Source: Anastrepha obliqua (lineage: Eukaryota; Arthropoda; Insecta; Diptera; Tephritidae). From it: a stretch of 64,000 nucleotides of DNA. The stretch is taken from the NCBI RefSeq assembly GCF_027943255.1, contig NC_072896.1:44108501-44172500 (forward strand), given 5' to 3'. Positions 1 through 10,169 of this stretch are shown here, in pieces (position 1 is the stretch's first letter; each line of letters starts with the position of its first letter). Made by a program: the position numbers and the translations under genes. The notes beneath the pieces were generated by a model. That model was not told the DNA's origin and searched no databases. It was given only the letters and a program-made list of their open reading frames with translations.

Positions 1-1710
1 ACAAAAAAGCCTGACACCGTTAAACCCCGAACTATGAGTTAATCATTGCCAAAGCACCGCATCGCGTATATAGGTACGAGTATATTTGTAAATACATGTG
101 TGGTAAAAAACTATTATTTTTGAATACAATCGAATTTCTTCAACTCATGAAAGCGATACTGATATTATATTTACATGTGCAATTTGCCTCACCAACAATT
201 TAAGCGCGCGGACAAAAACAAACGTAACAAATCGAATTACGTTTGGCGCCTTATATGCGGCGCACGCTACGAAAAATAAATCTCCCGCTTCTAATAATTA
301 GTTAGATTTATGTTTATCCTTGTTAAGGAAAAATAATTTCGGTAATTTGTGATGCAATCGTCACATGCGAGCCCGATACTATCGAAAGGGCAACAACTGG
401 CTAAGCTGACAAGGCAGGCGCATGTCAAACAGGCCGGGGTGTTGTGCAAAGTCAAATCACTTTATGCATGGCAAACCGCCGCAGACGCCCCTTTTAACGC
501 GTCTACATCGAAATGCCTACTTGCATACACTAATCAGCAGAACACGTTTGGTGCAGCGTTGAAAAGCTGTAATAACCATAAATCAAAAAGCGCTAAATCG
601 CATGAAATCAAATTGAAATCTGCTTGAAATTCTGTATAATATATGACAAGGACAAAAGGGTCGGATAAAAACTGTATGCAAAAAAAAACAACAAATGTTT
701 TGCTGCGTTCAAAATTGAGTACACGCGCACAAAAACCAACAGACGAATGTATGTTTGAATGTTTGTATAGGAGCAAGCCTCCCTTAGCAGGGGTTGCATG
801 GTGTTGGCAAGTCTAACACCCTCCATCAACAAGAACCACTACCGCTCAATACCCTTCGGCTGTCCGCCTCAAATTGTGAGTGGCTGAGTGATGATAGTTT
901 TTATGAAGGATTATTATTATCAAACCGCAGAGAACAAACGCCAAATTGAACAAACACATACTCATGTGTATAGTTGCACGGCGATGCATATCCTTCCTCC
1001 TGCCTGAGTTAATCTCTGTCTGATTGTACAACAGATGCAACACATATGCCTGGGAGGCATGTATGGTCGCATATTTGACAGGCTTCAGTTTTGACAGACG
1101 TCGTGCTTTTCTTACTTTTTTCCCTCCGTTTCTACCCCTCGTTTTTGTGCTATCTAACCCTACCATACCTCATGGAACTACGATACAAGAGTAAAACCCT
1201 TTAGAAAAACCAAGCATTCATACGAGGAAATACGAAACAATCAGTCAGCCTATGTCAATTGTGCGGAATCATATGAAAGCCTGGCAAACAAGAAAAAAAT
1301 TACCCATCAAACAAAATACTTACATAAAATTTTATGTTTGAAATTTGTATGCCCGGAAAATATGCTGAGCGTGAGTCTTCCACTGAGAATTGTTAAACTT
1401 CAATGAAACCTTCTGAAGAATATGGGAAAGACGGTTATGATTGTGAACATACTAAATCCTCAATCATGAAATTCTGTTAACTGAAATACTTCTATTCTGT
1501 TTGACAGATAAAAAAAAACTAGATAAAATCTCGAGTTTTTAAAATCGATGCGGAGTTTCTGAATTGAATTACTCTCGTCTACGGCAAATATATTCTCGTC
1601 GTTTTTTATTATACGGAGACGGGAAGGTGAGTTTCATAGTTTGAAGCGATTCCATGTCAAGCCATTCAAGTATTTTGGATTTTGATTTGGAAAAATTATT
1701 TGGGCTATTT
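1..1710. other. No recognisable gene or element
   Basis: AT-rich DNA with short open frames only. The longest (349-627, forward, 92 codons) has no family motif and overlaps frames on the other strand. I see no transposon end, RNA gene or exon signature here. Confidence 0.6.
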
Positions 1711-1714
1711 AGAA

Positions 1715-1733
1715 TTACTTACTTACTTACTTA
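1715..1733. repeat. (TTAC)n microsatellite
   Basis: Four tandem TTAC units directly abut the 3' side (reverse strand) of the LINE fragment that follows. It may be the simple-repeat tail of that LINE or a chance microsatellite at the truncation point. Confidence 0.7.
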
Positions 1734-1734
1734 G

Positions 1735-3030
1735 GTGGACATAAGCACCAGTTACCGAGTTACGGCCGACTTCACTAGCTCTCTCCAGGTGCCTCTCAAG
1801 GCTCAAGAGTGTTTCTCCGTTTGATCTCCAGGCTGATATCGTTGTTGCTGTTAACGGCGGTGCCAAGATAAATAAATTCTGGCACAACTTCGAAGGTATA
1901 GTTGTCCGCAATGACGTGCGTACCTACACGCCGTGTGTTCCGCGTTGTAGACAGCATATACTTCGTTTTACCCTCGTTCACCGCCCGACTCACTTGTGAT
2001 GATTCCTTTTCGATAGCAGAAAACGCAGCGGTGACATCTAGCTTACAGCGGCCGATAATGTCAATGTCATCGGCGTACGCAAGGAGCTGGACACATTTGT
2101 AGAAAATAGTGCCATTACGATGAACACCTGCTTTTCGGAGCACCCCTTCCATCACGAAGTTGAAGAGGTTGCATGACAGTGGATCGCCTTGTCTGAAACC
2201 TCGAACGGTATTGTATGGCTCGGAGATTTCCTACCTTGACGGAGCTAGTTGTGTTGCTCAACGTCATTCTTTAAAGCCGTATGAGCTTCGCTGGTATACC
2301 GAACTCAGACATGGTGGCGTACAGGCAATCCCGTATCGGGCTATCGAACGCAGCTTTATAGTCGACAATGAGATGATGGGTGCCGACTTGCTTTTCATGG
2401 ATCTTTTCCAAGATTTGACGTAATGTGAATATCTTGTCGATGGTGGACTTCCCACGTCAGTGTGTTAGCAAACGGCTTAAGTCTTCCACATAGGACGCTA
2501 GACAGGACCTTGTAAGCGGACAGGACCCCGGTAGTTGGTGCAGATCGTCGGGTCACCCTTCTTCAGTACAGGACAAAGAACACTGAGATTCCAATCGTCG
2601 GGTATGCTTTCTGCTAGCCATATTTTGCAGATGAGCTGATGCATGTTCCCTATCAGCACATCGCCGCCAATCTTGAACAATTCAGCGGGCAAGCCGTCAG
2701 CGCCAGCCGCTTTGTTATACTTGAGCCGCTGAATGGCAACTCTGACTTCGTCATGACTAGGTGGTGGAACGTCCAAATTATCGTCGATTGGTGGTATCGG
2801 GTCATCTTCTACTGGGGCGGAATTGTGTGCGTCATCGCCAGCAAGTAAATTGCCGAAGTGTTCCCTCCATATGCCCAGTGTGGACTGGCTGATGCTCTGA
2901 TCTTTAAACCTTGTGTCAGACGCTTGACTTGTTGATAGAATTTTCGAGCATCATTCCTGCCCCTGTACTCCTCTAGCAGCTCACGCTCACGCTTCTCTTG
3001 TTCTCGTTTCTTGCGTCTGAAGAATTTGTT
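1735..3030 (-). mobile_element. LINE family A (RTE-like) non-LTR retrotransposon, 5'- and 3'-truncated
   Basis: Read on the reverse strand, the coding remnant runs from a basic, arginine/glutamate-rich linker (about 3025-2900) through the reverse transcriptase fingers (NKAAGADGLPAELFK, then a KKGD and TNYRG block) to the palm. The thumb region breaks off near 1735. In-frame stops and frameshifts lie between about 2160 and 2480, so no full polymerase can be made. Related fragments of the same lineage are at 22325-22635, 43327-43703 and 46380-46490, together covering the C-terminal part missing here. The RTE-clade name is inferred from the C-terminal block style and is less sure than the LINE call. 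Confidence 0.85.
1796..2776 (-). pseudogene. Reverse transcriptase remnant, LINE family A
   Basis: Two conserved blocks remain. Codons in 2776-2498 give the fingers domain with the AGADGLPAELFK signature and the IPDDW...KKGDP block. Codons in 2155-1796 give the palm, including LLAYADDIDIIG, whose two aspartates are the expected catalytic pair, and the VNEGKTKYM and FIYLG blocks. Between them (about 2480-2160) the VDYKAAFD and FRQGD regions are recognisable only by switching frame, and a stop falls after the IRL motif. In a live element this enzyme would copy the LINE RNA at a nicked genomic target. Here it is dead, although the YADD box itself is intact. Confidence 0.85.
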
Positions 3031-3034
3031 TCAC

Positions 3035-4585
3035 ATTTTTTCAAGAATTTTTTACCAAAATAATATTGTTATACGGAATTTAGTATCGTTCCCTATTTGA
3101 GGGCATGAGTTTAATAAGAATCAGTTCAAAATAATGCTAAAGCGAAGCGATAGCATTAGCTCTCGTATATTACGTTCGATTGCAAATCGATCGAGACGTC
3201 GCTACGTCGATTCGCAAGCAGATACATATGTGGTATTTTTCACTGATTCGCTGTATGTATCGAAAAATTCTGGAAATCCTACTATGAAATTGTCAAAAGT
3301 TACTGGGCATAGTTTCAGCTATTAATGGCAAAAATAAGAAAAAAAGCTCAGTATGTGTCTGTTCAAATATGATAGAACAAATGTTCCCCAATAATTTTTA
3401 ACGAAAAAAAAAAAAAATTTAATTGTTATCTAAATTTTTTTCCCCAAACTAAAAATTTTTGTCGTATATGTAATGCATTGTTTGCTGGGTTATGTCTGAT
3501 CTGATAAGTGTGTGCGTAGAAATCCCCTTTCTGCAACAGTTGTAAAAATACCGCGAGGGTGTGAGTACCTTCTCATGGCATGCATCACATATACAGATTA
3601 TGTGGAGGTAGAAATAGGTGTGTCTGAGTGCACCAATTTTCTATATTTATTTAGCACCCGTATGCTAGTGTTGTTGTAAAATTTTATCTCAATGATGGTG
3701 TTATTGTTATTTGAACGTATTATTAATTTCTCGTAAAATATGTGCACAAAAGTGTAACCCTTCTTCTAAATCTTCCTGCCTCCGCTGGTTACGCCTGCAC
3801 ATCCGATACGCAACACATTCGGCAACAGCAGCGGAAGGCGATTGCCGCAACACCCCAACAGAAAAAAATCATTCTTGTTCGCTCACATGCTCGGCATAGA
3901 GTAGGCAACCCTGCATTTTTATACCGTACTTGTTTGTTATATGTCAAATATTTGACATCTTTGACAAATGTTGACAAATGAATGAAATTATTTCGCACAC
4001 TGCACACACACCCTCTTCTACTCTGCCGCTTGATAGGCAGAAGAAATTCGAAATGCATAGCTCTGTAGATTTACCATTATTTTTCTGGCAGTGAAATGAT
4101 ACATTTTGTTTTGTTTTTAGGTGTTTTTTTTGTTTTTAGTTATGTACCTGGGCAATTTGGTTCGGTCGGATAAGGGTTTGACATAACTCAAGCTTCGAAA
4201 ATAAGCTCTAAGTGAATATGTGATGCAATCACTGTTTTCGTATATGGAAAGAGGAAGAATTTTATTTTGATTTATAGGTATATTTAGTAGATGTTACGCA
4301 GCTGTGGGCTTCTTTCGAAATGTTATGTGGCATAACACAATTGGACTTAAAACTTTTTTGTCTAATACAACAGGCTAAAAAGCGCATTGTATTTAAAGCT
4401 CTGGAAAGGGGGGTAGATAGTCAAGGAGGGAAGGAGAAAAGGCTGGAGCTTAGAGTGTGTTCTTCCAAGAGATGCTGCCAACTAAACACAATCTCGATAC
4501 AGGCCAGTAATGTCATCTCTCTGACTTTGCACTGACTTTTCAAACGACCGAAATCTCCTAATTACGTACGCTGATGAGTTGCGAT
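3035..4585. other. No recognisable gene or element
   Basis: A-rich runs (around 3403-3419) and short frames only. The overlapping frames at 3711-4058 on both strands have no family motif. Nothing here can be supported as a feature. Confidence 0.6.
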
Positions 4586-4589
4586 GTTG

Positions 4590-5905
4590 GAAAGAGCGTT
4601 TTAGACCCAGCTTTAGACAGTAGAACAATATAAATTAATGCTAAAATCAAGACTGCACCACTCAACTTGCCGGAAATCGCTGGTGCAATAAAACAACTTC
4701 CCAATAATAAGGCTGCATTCCGGCTGAGCTTTTCAAAGCCGATGTCATGCTATCTGCCGAAATATTGCTCCCACTTATAACATCTGTGTGAGAGATTGTA
4801 ACCTATTCTTAAGAGTGAAAGGAAGGAATTGTTGTGGAGAGGCATTTGTGTTCTCTTCCTTGAAGCTTCGATTAGTTCCTGCCAACCTGTGTTCCGTAGC
4901 GGCTTTTCTTGTACATACCAAATCAACACACTTCATATTATTAGAGAACAATGCAACAAGTCTAACTCCAAACTTCATCCGTTGTTCATCACTTTCGAAA
5001 ACGGAAGAAGGGAGTATATTTTGGCTGATTTGCAGAGAAGAATAGTACCAAAGACTACTAGCCCTTATCAAGAAAAGCTACAGCAACGCTTGCGTCACGT
5101 CCTCTATAAAGGCCAATTATTGGAACCCTTTCATATCTTGACTGGCATTCATTAGGGTTTCGTTTTGTCCCCAATACTTTTCATGTTAGCAATTGACGAC
5201 GTTCTTAATGCTTATTTTGCTAACGAATACTATCAAAGACGTATCCAATGGCAGAGCAACAACTAAACTAAATACTTAGCGTACGCCGACGATATTTCTC
5301 TGTTGTCGTATAGGATGTGCGATCTAAAATCGTTAATGTAGGGGTTTAAAATCGCTGTAGGAAAGACAAAAGCGTTTAACCAGAGCTTCTCACCATCAGA
5401 TTCTTTAAAAGTGGGGAATTAACAAAGACAGAGTGTTGTTCGGCAGTCGTGCATATAACAACATAACTACGTAAGTACACCAAGTACCGAATTTTCAACG
5501 CACCCGTCAAGTTGTTGCTGCTATACGGCTATATAACGTGGAAGGTCACCGCAATGATCACAAGCCCTCCCCAAATACTCATTAATCGCTGCCACATAAT
5601 GAGAATTCTGGCCTCGAATTACATCTAAGACCGATTTAACGAGGAAGGAAAATCAATCCAATGTGGCGACTGAGATCCGCAGAAGAATATGACAATGGAG
5701 CAACCACACTCTGTGGAAGAGTGACAACAACATCTCCCAACAAGTGGTGCGCAGAACCATTTCGGACCCATGGGACGAAATAGGCAGACTACGAACCGCC
5801 TGGCACCGCTCAACAGAGGCTGAAATGAGATCATTGAATATGAGCTGGAATGAGCTTAGATTGCTCGATGGCCCTATACTAAAACTAGCAGTTAGAGAAT
5901 AACAG
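4590..5905 (+). mobile_element. LINE family B non-LTR retrotransposon remnant
   Basis: On the forward strand the order is: a degraded fingers block ending PAELFKADVM (about 4715-4750); a long open stretch (4829-5155) carrying IREQCNKSNSKLH and VLYKGQLLEPFHILTG; then a stop immediately after, where a live copy would have the RQGCVLSP-type turn; the continuation VLSPILFMLAIDDVLN; the palm box LAYADDISLLS (about 5276-5310); and the C-terminal block with EIRRRI, an SDNN stretch, and RRTISDPWDEIGRL...STEAEMRSLNMSWNELRLL (to about 5875). Several stops and frameshifts break it. The YADD residues are still present. The same lineage recurs at 24990-25235 and 46500-47475. Confidence 0.85.
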
Positions 5906-6575
5906 AAAATATTTAGAAAACCGGCTACACACAGGTATCTCGTTTTAGCCCTACTTTCAGAATATTTGTGTATGTGACGAAATACATATACTGGGTATGG
6001 GAAAGCTGATACTATTTTTGTGTTCGCTCTTGTAATTTACAGATATACAATGACAGATCAACCGATGGGAATCGATGGAATCAATTGAAGGAGAGGAGTA
6101 TCGAGATACGTTTGATCACGTGACAGATGCTTCTTGAACGGCGGAAAAGAAAAGGTTTTCTGCATCGCATCGTCACCGGCGATGAAAAATTCATATACAG
6201 TAGGTTCTGTTTTTATGCGGCTTTTTTTATGCGGTTTTGAAATAGTGCGGTTTTTTTTTTTAATTACAAAATGCATGTCGACCTATCGGGAATTGTACAT
6301 ATAAACAAGATTCTAAGCCAGCTAAGCAAAAACTCATCACAGATTACATCAGAAATGCTAACCCTACAAGTATGGAACCGCTTGCATAACTATCTAGATC
6401 AGACGTGTACATTTCCTCAAGTGACGAAAGTGATTTTACGCCAAATCCTAAACGAACGCGCAACATGTGGGTATTGTCTGATTTTATTTCTGACTTAAAT
6501 TTATTTTTCGATTCTGACGTTTCTTAAATAAAGATATAATTTTCAAAAATACAATATTTTGTTTATGCGATTTTA

Positions 6576-7836
6576 TGGAGGTTGAATTAGTTTTAAAGGT
6601 GACACACTGATGGCGCTATTTATCACTTTATCGCGTTGGCAATACTGAATATATATTCATGACAAAGCCTCATCCCTAGGCTTTGTTTATCAGTATCTGT
6701 CATTTTGCTGAAGTATAAACAACGCAGTGTTTTCGTGCTCCGAGTATGTCAACTTTCGTGCCGTCGAAACGCAATTTGCGGGAAGCTTTGCTTTTCTGCT
6801 TCAATTTGAAAAAAAATACAGCCCAAGCCCGTGAATTGCTACTCCGTCGATTTCAATATGTGAGTACTGGTTTCGACGATTCAAAAGTGGTGATTTTCAC
6901 ACCGAAGACAAGGAGCGTCTTGGCCAGCCCAAAAAGTTCGAGGACGCGGAATTGGGGGAATTGGTAAACGAGGACTCGTGCCAAACCCAAGAAGAGCTTG
7001 CTGAATCATTGGGCGTTGATAAATCAACCGTTTGCAAGCGTCTAAAAGCGATGGGAATGATCCACAAGCAAGGACATTGGGTCTCGTACGAGTTGAAGCT
7101 GCGCGACGTCGAACGGCGATTTTTTACGTGCGAATTGCTGATCGAGCGACAAAATCGGAAGGGTTTTTTGCATCGGGTGGTGACTGGCGACGAAAAATGG
7201 ATCCACTACGACAACCCAAAACGCAAAAAATCATGGGGTTTGCCCGGCCACGCATCAACGTCGACGGCCAAGCAGAATATTCACGGCAAGAAAATCATGC
7301 TCTGCATTTGGTGGGATCAGGTCGGCGTCGTATATTTTGAGCTGCTCCAACCGGGCGAAACAATCACGGGGGATCGTTACCGACTGCAATTGATGCGTTT
7401 AAGCCGGGCATTGAAAGAAAAACGGCCGGAAACGGTAAAAAGGCACGACAAGGTTATTTTGCAACATGACAACGCTCGGCCGCATGTTGCTCAACCTGTC
7501 AAAAAATACCTTGGAACGCTTGGCTGGGAAGTGTTACCCCACCCGCCGTATAGTCCAGACATAGCTCCCTCCGATTATCATTTGTTCCGGCATATGAGTC
7601 TCGATTTGGCGGACCAGCGGTTCTCCTCGTACGAGGCTACCAAAATATGGGTTGAGTCATGGATAGTCAAGCAGCGGCCAGAATTTTGGAGAAACGGCAT
7701 CCGGAAATTGCCCGAAAGATGGGCGAAAGTTGTAGCTAGCGATGGCCAATACTTCGAATAAAATATTTTGTACCGTTTTTTCACAATAAAGCCCCAAATC
7801 TTCGAAAAAAACCTTTAAAACTAATTCAACCTCCTT
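6576..7836 (+). mobile_element. Mariner M, irritans-like, near full length with both TIRs
   Basis: At 1261 bp it has the usual mariner size. The left TIR GGAGGTTGAATTAGTTTTAA mirrors the right end TTAAAACTAATTCAACCTCC, and TA lies at each side (6574-6575 and 7837-7838), with one or two bases of slack at the tips. It contains one main transposase frame. It sits inside the pogo-like element, so it is the youngest of the three nested DNA transposons at this locus. Confidence 0.9.
6746..7761 (+). pseudogene. Mariner transposase (D,D34D), N-terminally damaged
   Basis: The frame starting MSTFVPSKRNLREAL (6746) matches the usual mariner N-terminus. After about 32 codons there is an internal deletion of part of the DNA-binding domain and a frame change near 6870. 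From about 6876 the correct frame runs open to the stop at 7761, about 295 codons, through PKKFEDAELGELVNED, the second HTH (QEELAESLGVDKSTVCKRL), TGDEKWIHYDN, LQHDNARPHVA and PYSPDIAPSDYHLF. All three catalytic Asp are present, with 34 residues between the second and third. It ends ASDGQYFE, the canonical terminus. In a live element this enzyme cuts and pastes the transposon at TA. Without the first DNA-binding part it is unlikely to work. An internal ATG at 6952 opens the C-terminal 269 codons. Confidence 0.9.
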
Positions 7837-8813
7837 TAATTATTTCAGATTCATGCGATCTATGGAACGTATCTATAGTTACAATATGGGACTAGTGCCC
7901 TTTTTTATGCGATTTTATTACATTATTTCAGATTTATGCGGTTTTAGCACTTTTGAAACGTATCTATAGTTTTACTATAGAACTGGTAGCTTTTTTTATG
8001 CTGTTTTTTTTTATGCTGTTTCTTGCGGAACGTATCTACCGCATAAAAACAGAACCTACTATTATGATAACCCTAAGCGCCGAAAAAGTTAGAGCCTGCC
8101 AGGTGAACCATCGGCAGCGACAAAAAATATTCATACTTCAATGGTTATGTTGTGCATCTAGTGGGATCAATGTGGGTGCCATCTATTACGAACTCCTTAA
8201 ACCATCTGAAACCATCACTGGCGATCATTACCGACAGCTAATGTGGCGTTTGAATCGAGCTCTCGAAAAGCGCCGGAATGGGACGGTAGACATGACAAAC
8301 TGATGTTGCTGCATGACAACGCCAGGCCAGACGTTGTTAAATCGCTCCAGAAATATTTAGAGAGACTGAATTGGAAATCTTGCTTCGCCCGCTGCATTCA
8401 CCACTCAAAAAATTTGGAGAAGTCCAAAATCAAGTCGAAGCTCATTTAGTTTTACGATTCCATTGTTTTGAACCGTTTGTTGCTTCGCATTCGTCCAATT
8501 CGCCCTGAATACCGCGAAGGAGGAAGCTGGCGCTTGTTGAATGATAATGCACCAACTCATCGATCCACTCTTGTGACTGATTTTTTGACTAGAAATCGCA
8601 TTTTAACCATAAATCACTCACCGTATTCCTCTGATGTGGCTCCCTGTACCCTTCTACCTATTCGGAAAATTGCATTTGGCCATGAAAGGAAAACGTTTTC
8701 CGTCCGTAGAGGCATCCATGGGTTGGTACCGACATCCTGAAGGACATTCCGATCAATGACCTGAAACACTCTTTCGAATAGCTTTATTAGATAGCGGAAA
8801 ACAGTGTAAAGAA

Positions 8814-10080
8814 TCTTATCTAAATATATAGATAACAATGAATGTTTGTCTGTATGTCATCGATGAACTCAAAAACTACTGGACCGATTATTATAAAAGC
8901 TGGTATATATATGTATTTGTCCACGGAGAAGGTTTGTAGAATCTGCTCATTGATACCACTCGCCACCAGGTGGCGCTACAGAGTAGCAACTTTTGCCCCG
9001 TTCAACCGATTGTCATAAAAATTAGTATGCCCATGTATTTTTACACAGAGGAAACGAATATGACATGTTCAACACCCGCAGATGAGCTTAATGCAAGTCT
9101 TAAATCATCAGTTTTATGGCGTCATTCACAGAAATTGTCATTGGCTGGAAATTTTGCAAAACAATTATTGGATATTTGAAATGGGCGAATGGAAATTGAT
9201 GAATCCACACAATGTATCACCCTGCCAGCAAACTTCTGCAAGATCATAGAAAGTATCGACGAATTGGTGCAAACAGTTTTCCCAAGCTTTGCACAAAACC
9301 TCCAAATCCATCAGTGGCTCAGTACGCGTGCTGTATTAGCAGCCAAAAACATCGATGTCAATACCATCAACTTCACCATTCAGCAACGACAACATATAAG
9401 TCCATCGATGCTGTAGAGAATCAAGACGAGGTTGTCAACTATCCAACTGAATTCTTGAATTCGCTTGATTTGCCAGGCAGGCCGCCGCACGTTCTTACAT
9501 TGAAAATTGGCGTACCCATCATTCTTCTTCGAAACATAAATCCACCACGACTTTGCAACGGAACCAGACTCTCAGTGCAGAAAATCATGAACAATGTTGT
9601 CGAGGCAACAATTTTTGACTGGATAATTTAAAGGGGAAGACGTACTGTTGCCACGTATCCCAATGATCCCGACAGATATACCAATCGAATTCAAACGTTT
9701 ACAGTTCTTGGTGCGACTCGCTTTCGCAATGACTATTAACAAAGCTCAAGGACAATCGTTACAAGTGTGTGGATTAAATTTGGAGAATCCATGCTTCTCA
9801 CATGGGCAGCTCTATGTGGCTTGCTCACGTGTTGGAAAACTTTCTGATTTATTCGTCTACGCACCAGATGGAAAAACAAGAAATATTGTGTATCCCACAG
9901 CACTTCAATAACCATCGAATTGAAACTAAACTTTGTAATGTCACAATTTTTTCGAAATAAACAAAATCAATAAAATGGTTTAGAATGAATTGAACATTTG
10001 TGTACTGAATTTTCTTTAAAGTTATTTATCTTAAATTTATTTTAGTTGTTGGCGTAGCAACGCGCGCCGGGTACAACTAG
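8814..10080 (+). mobile_element. Helitron 1, internally deleted, both termini visible
   Basis: It starts TCTTATCTAAATATATAG at 8814 and ends in CTAG at 10077-10080, lies between a host A (8813) and T (10081), and has no target duplication, as expected for rolling-circle Helitrons. A short GGCG/CGCC stem lies about 10 nt before the CTAG. The flanks join mariner B sequence on both sides, and the copy at 42045-42070 gives the uninterrupted version. The coding part is only the C-terminal portion of the Rep/helicase protein, so the copy is non-autonomous. Confidence 0.9.
9058..9911 (+). pseudogene. Helitron helicase (Pif1-like) C-terminal remnant
   Basis: Pieces in order: TPADELNASLKSSVLWRH (about 9073-9125), then a gapped FAKQLLDI / [17 protein letters not shown] stretch (to about 9240), the [18 protein letters not shown] block with [10 protein letters not shown] and LCNGTRL (about 9440-9570), and finally 9648-9911 with FKRLQFLVRLAFAMTINKAQ, GLNLENPCFSHGQLYVACSRVG and the ending RNIVYPTALQ. 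These are the late helicase motifs of the Helitron Rep/Hel protein, which unwinds DNA during rolling-circle transposition. Frameshifts separate the blocks, and the Rep endonuclease domain and early helicase motifs are absent. Confidence 0.88.
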
Positions 10081-10169
10081 TATTGAATAAATAAACTCGA
10101 AGTTATCAGAACAAAGCTCCTATCGTTTCTATTTTAGCTCAGTCTTGTTTAGTTTGGACTTCACCTTAT

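Larger units (their letters stand above)
6198..8059. mobile_element. Pogo/Tigger-like TA-inserting element, carrying a mariner
   Basis: Terminal inverted repeats start CAGTAGGTTCTGTTTTTATG at the left and are mirrored at the right end (CATAAAAACAGAACCTAC). TA flanks both sides (6196-6197 and 8060-8061). The homologous sequence near 19950 shows the uninterrupted site ATATATTATG, so the boundary and the TA duplication are seen directly. The right TIR lacks the last two bases (TG). Inside are several copies of a TTTATGCG motif near both ends. A 75-codon frame (6271-6498) has no motif I recognise. CAG-starting TIRs with a TA duplication are typical of pogo/Tigger; assignment beyond that is inference. 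The mariner at 6576-7836 lies inside it. Confidence 0.7.
5991..8398 (+). mobile_element. Mariner A relic (irritans/mauritiana-like), split by a 1.86 kb insertion
   Basis: The left end CTGGGTATGGGAA follows a TA and matches the left end of the element at 19398. Only 5991-6197 and 8060-8398 belong to this element; 6198-8059 is a later insertion. The left part encodes the LLERRKRKGFLHRIVTGDEKF block, so the first catalytic Asp (TGDEK) is still visible. The right part encodes LLHDNARPDVVKSLQKYLERL, with the second Asp. The third catalytic region and the right TIR are lost where the sequence switches to mariner B at about 8398. The 5' leader is also internally deleted compared with 19398. The copy is inactive. 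Confidence 0.85.
8398..10167 (+). mobile_element. Mariner B copy 1 (3' half), split by a Helitron
   Basis: From 8398 to 8813 and again from 10081 to 10167 the sequence matches the 3' half of mariner B at 40919-42139. Coding traces include RIRPIRPEYREGGSWRLL, NDNAPTHRSTLV and HSPYSSDVAPC. The third catalytic Asp (expected after APC) is replaced, so the triad is broken. The right end CTTGTTTAGTTTGGACTTCACCT is followed by TA at 10167-10168. The 5' half is missing and joins the mariner A relic directly at about 8398. The middle is displaced by the Helitron at 8814-10080. Confidence 0.85.

Noticed and set aside
349..627. 92-codon forward frame
   Set aside because: No motif, no splice or promoter context, and overlapped by reverse frames; length is expected by chance.
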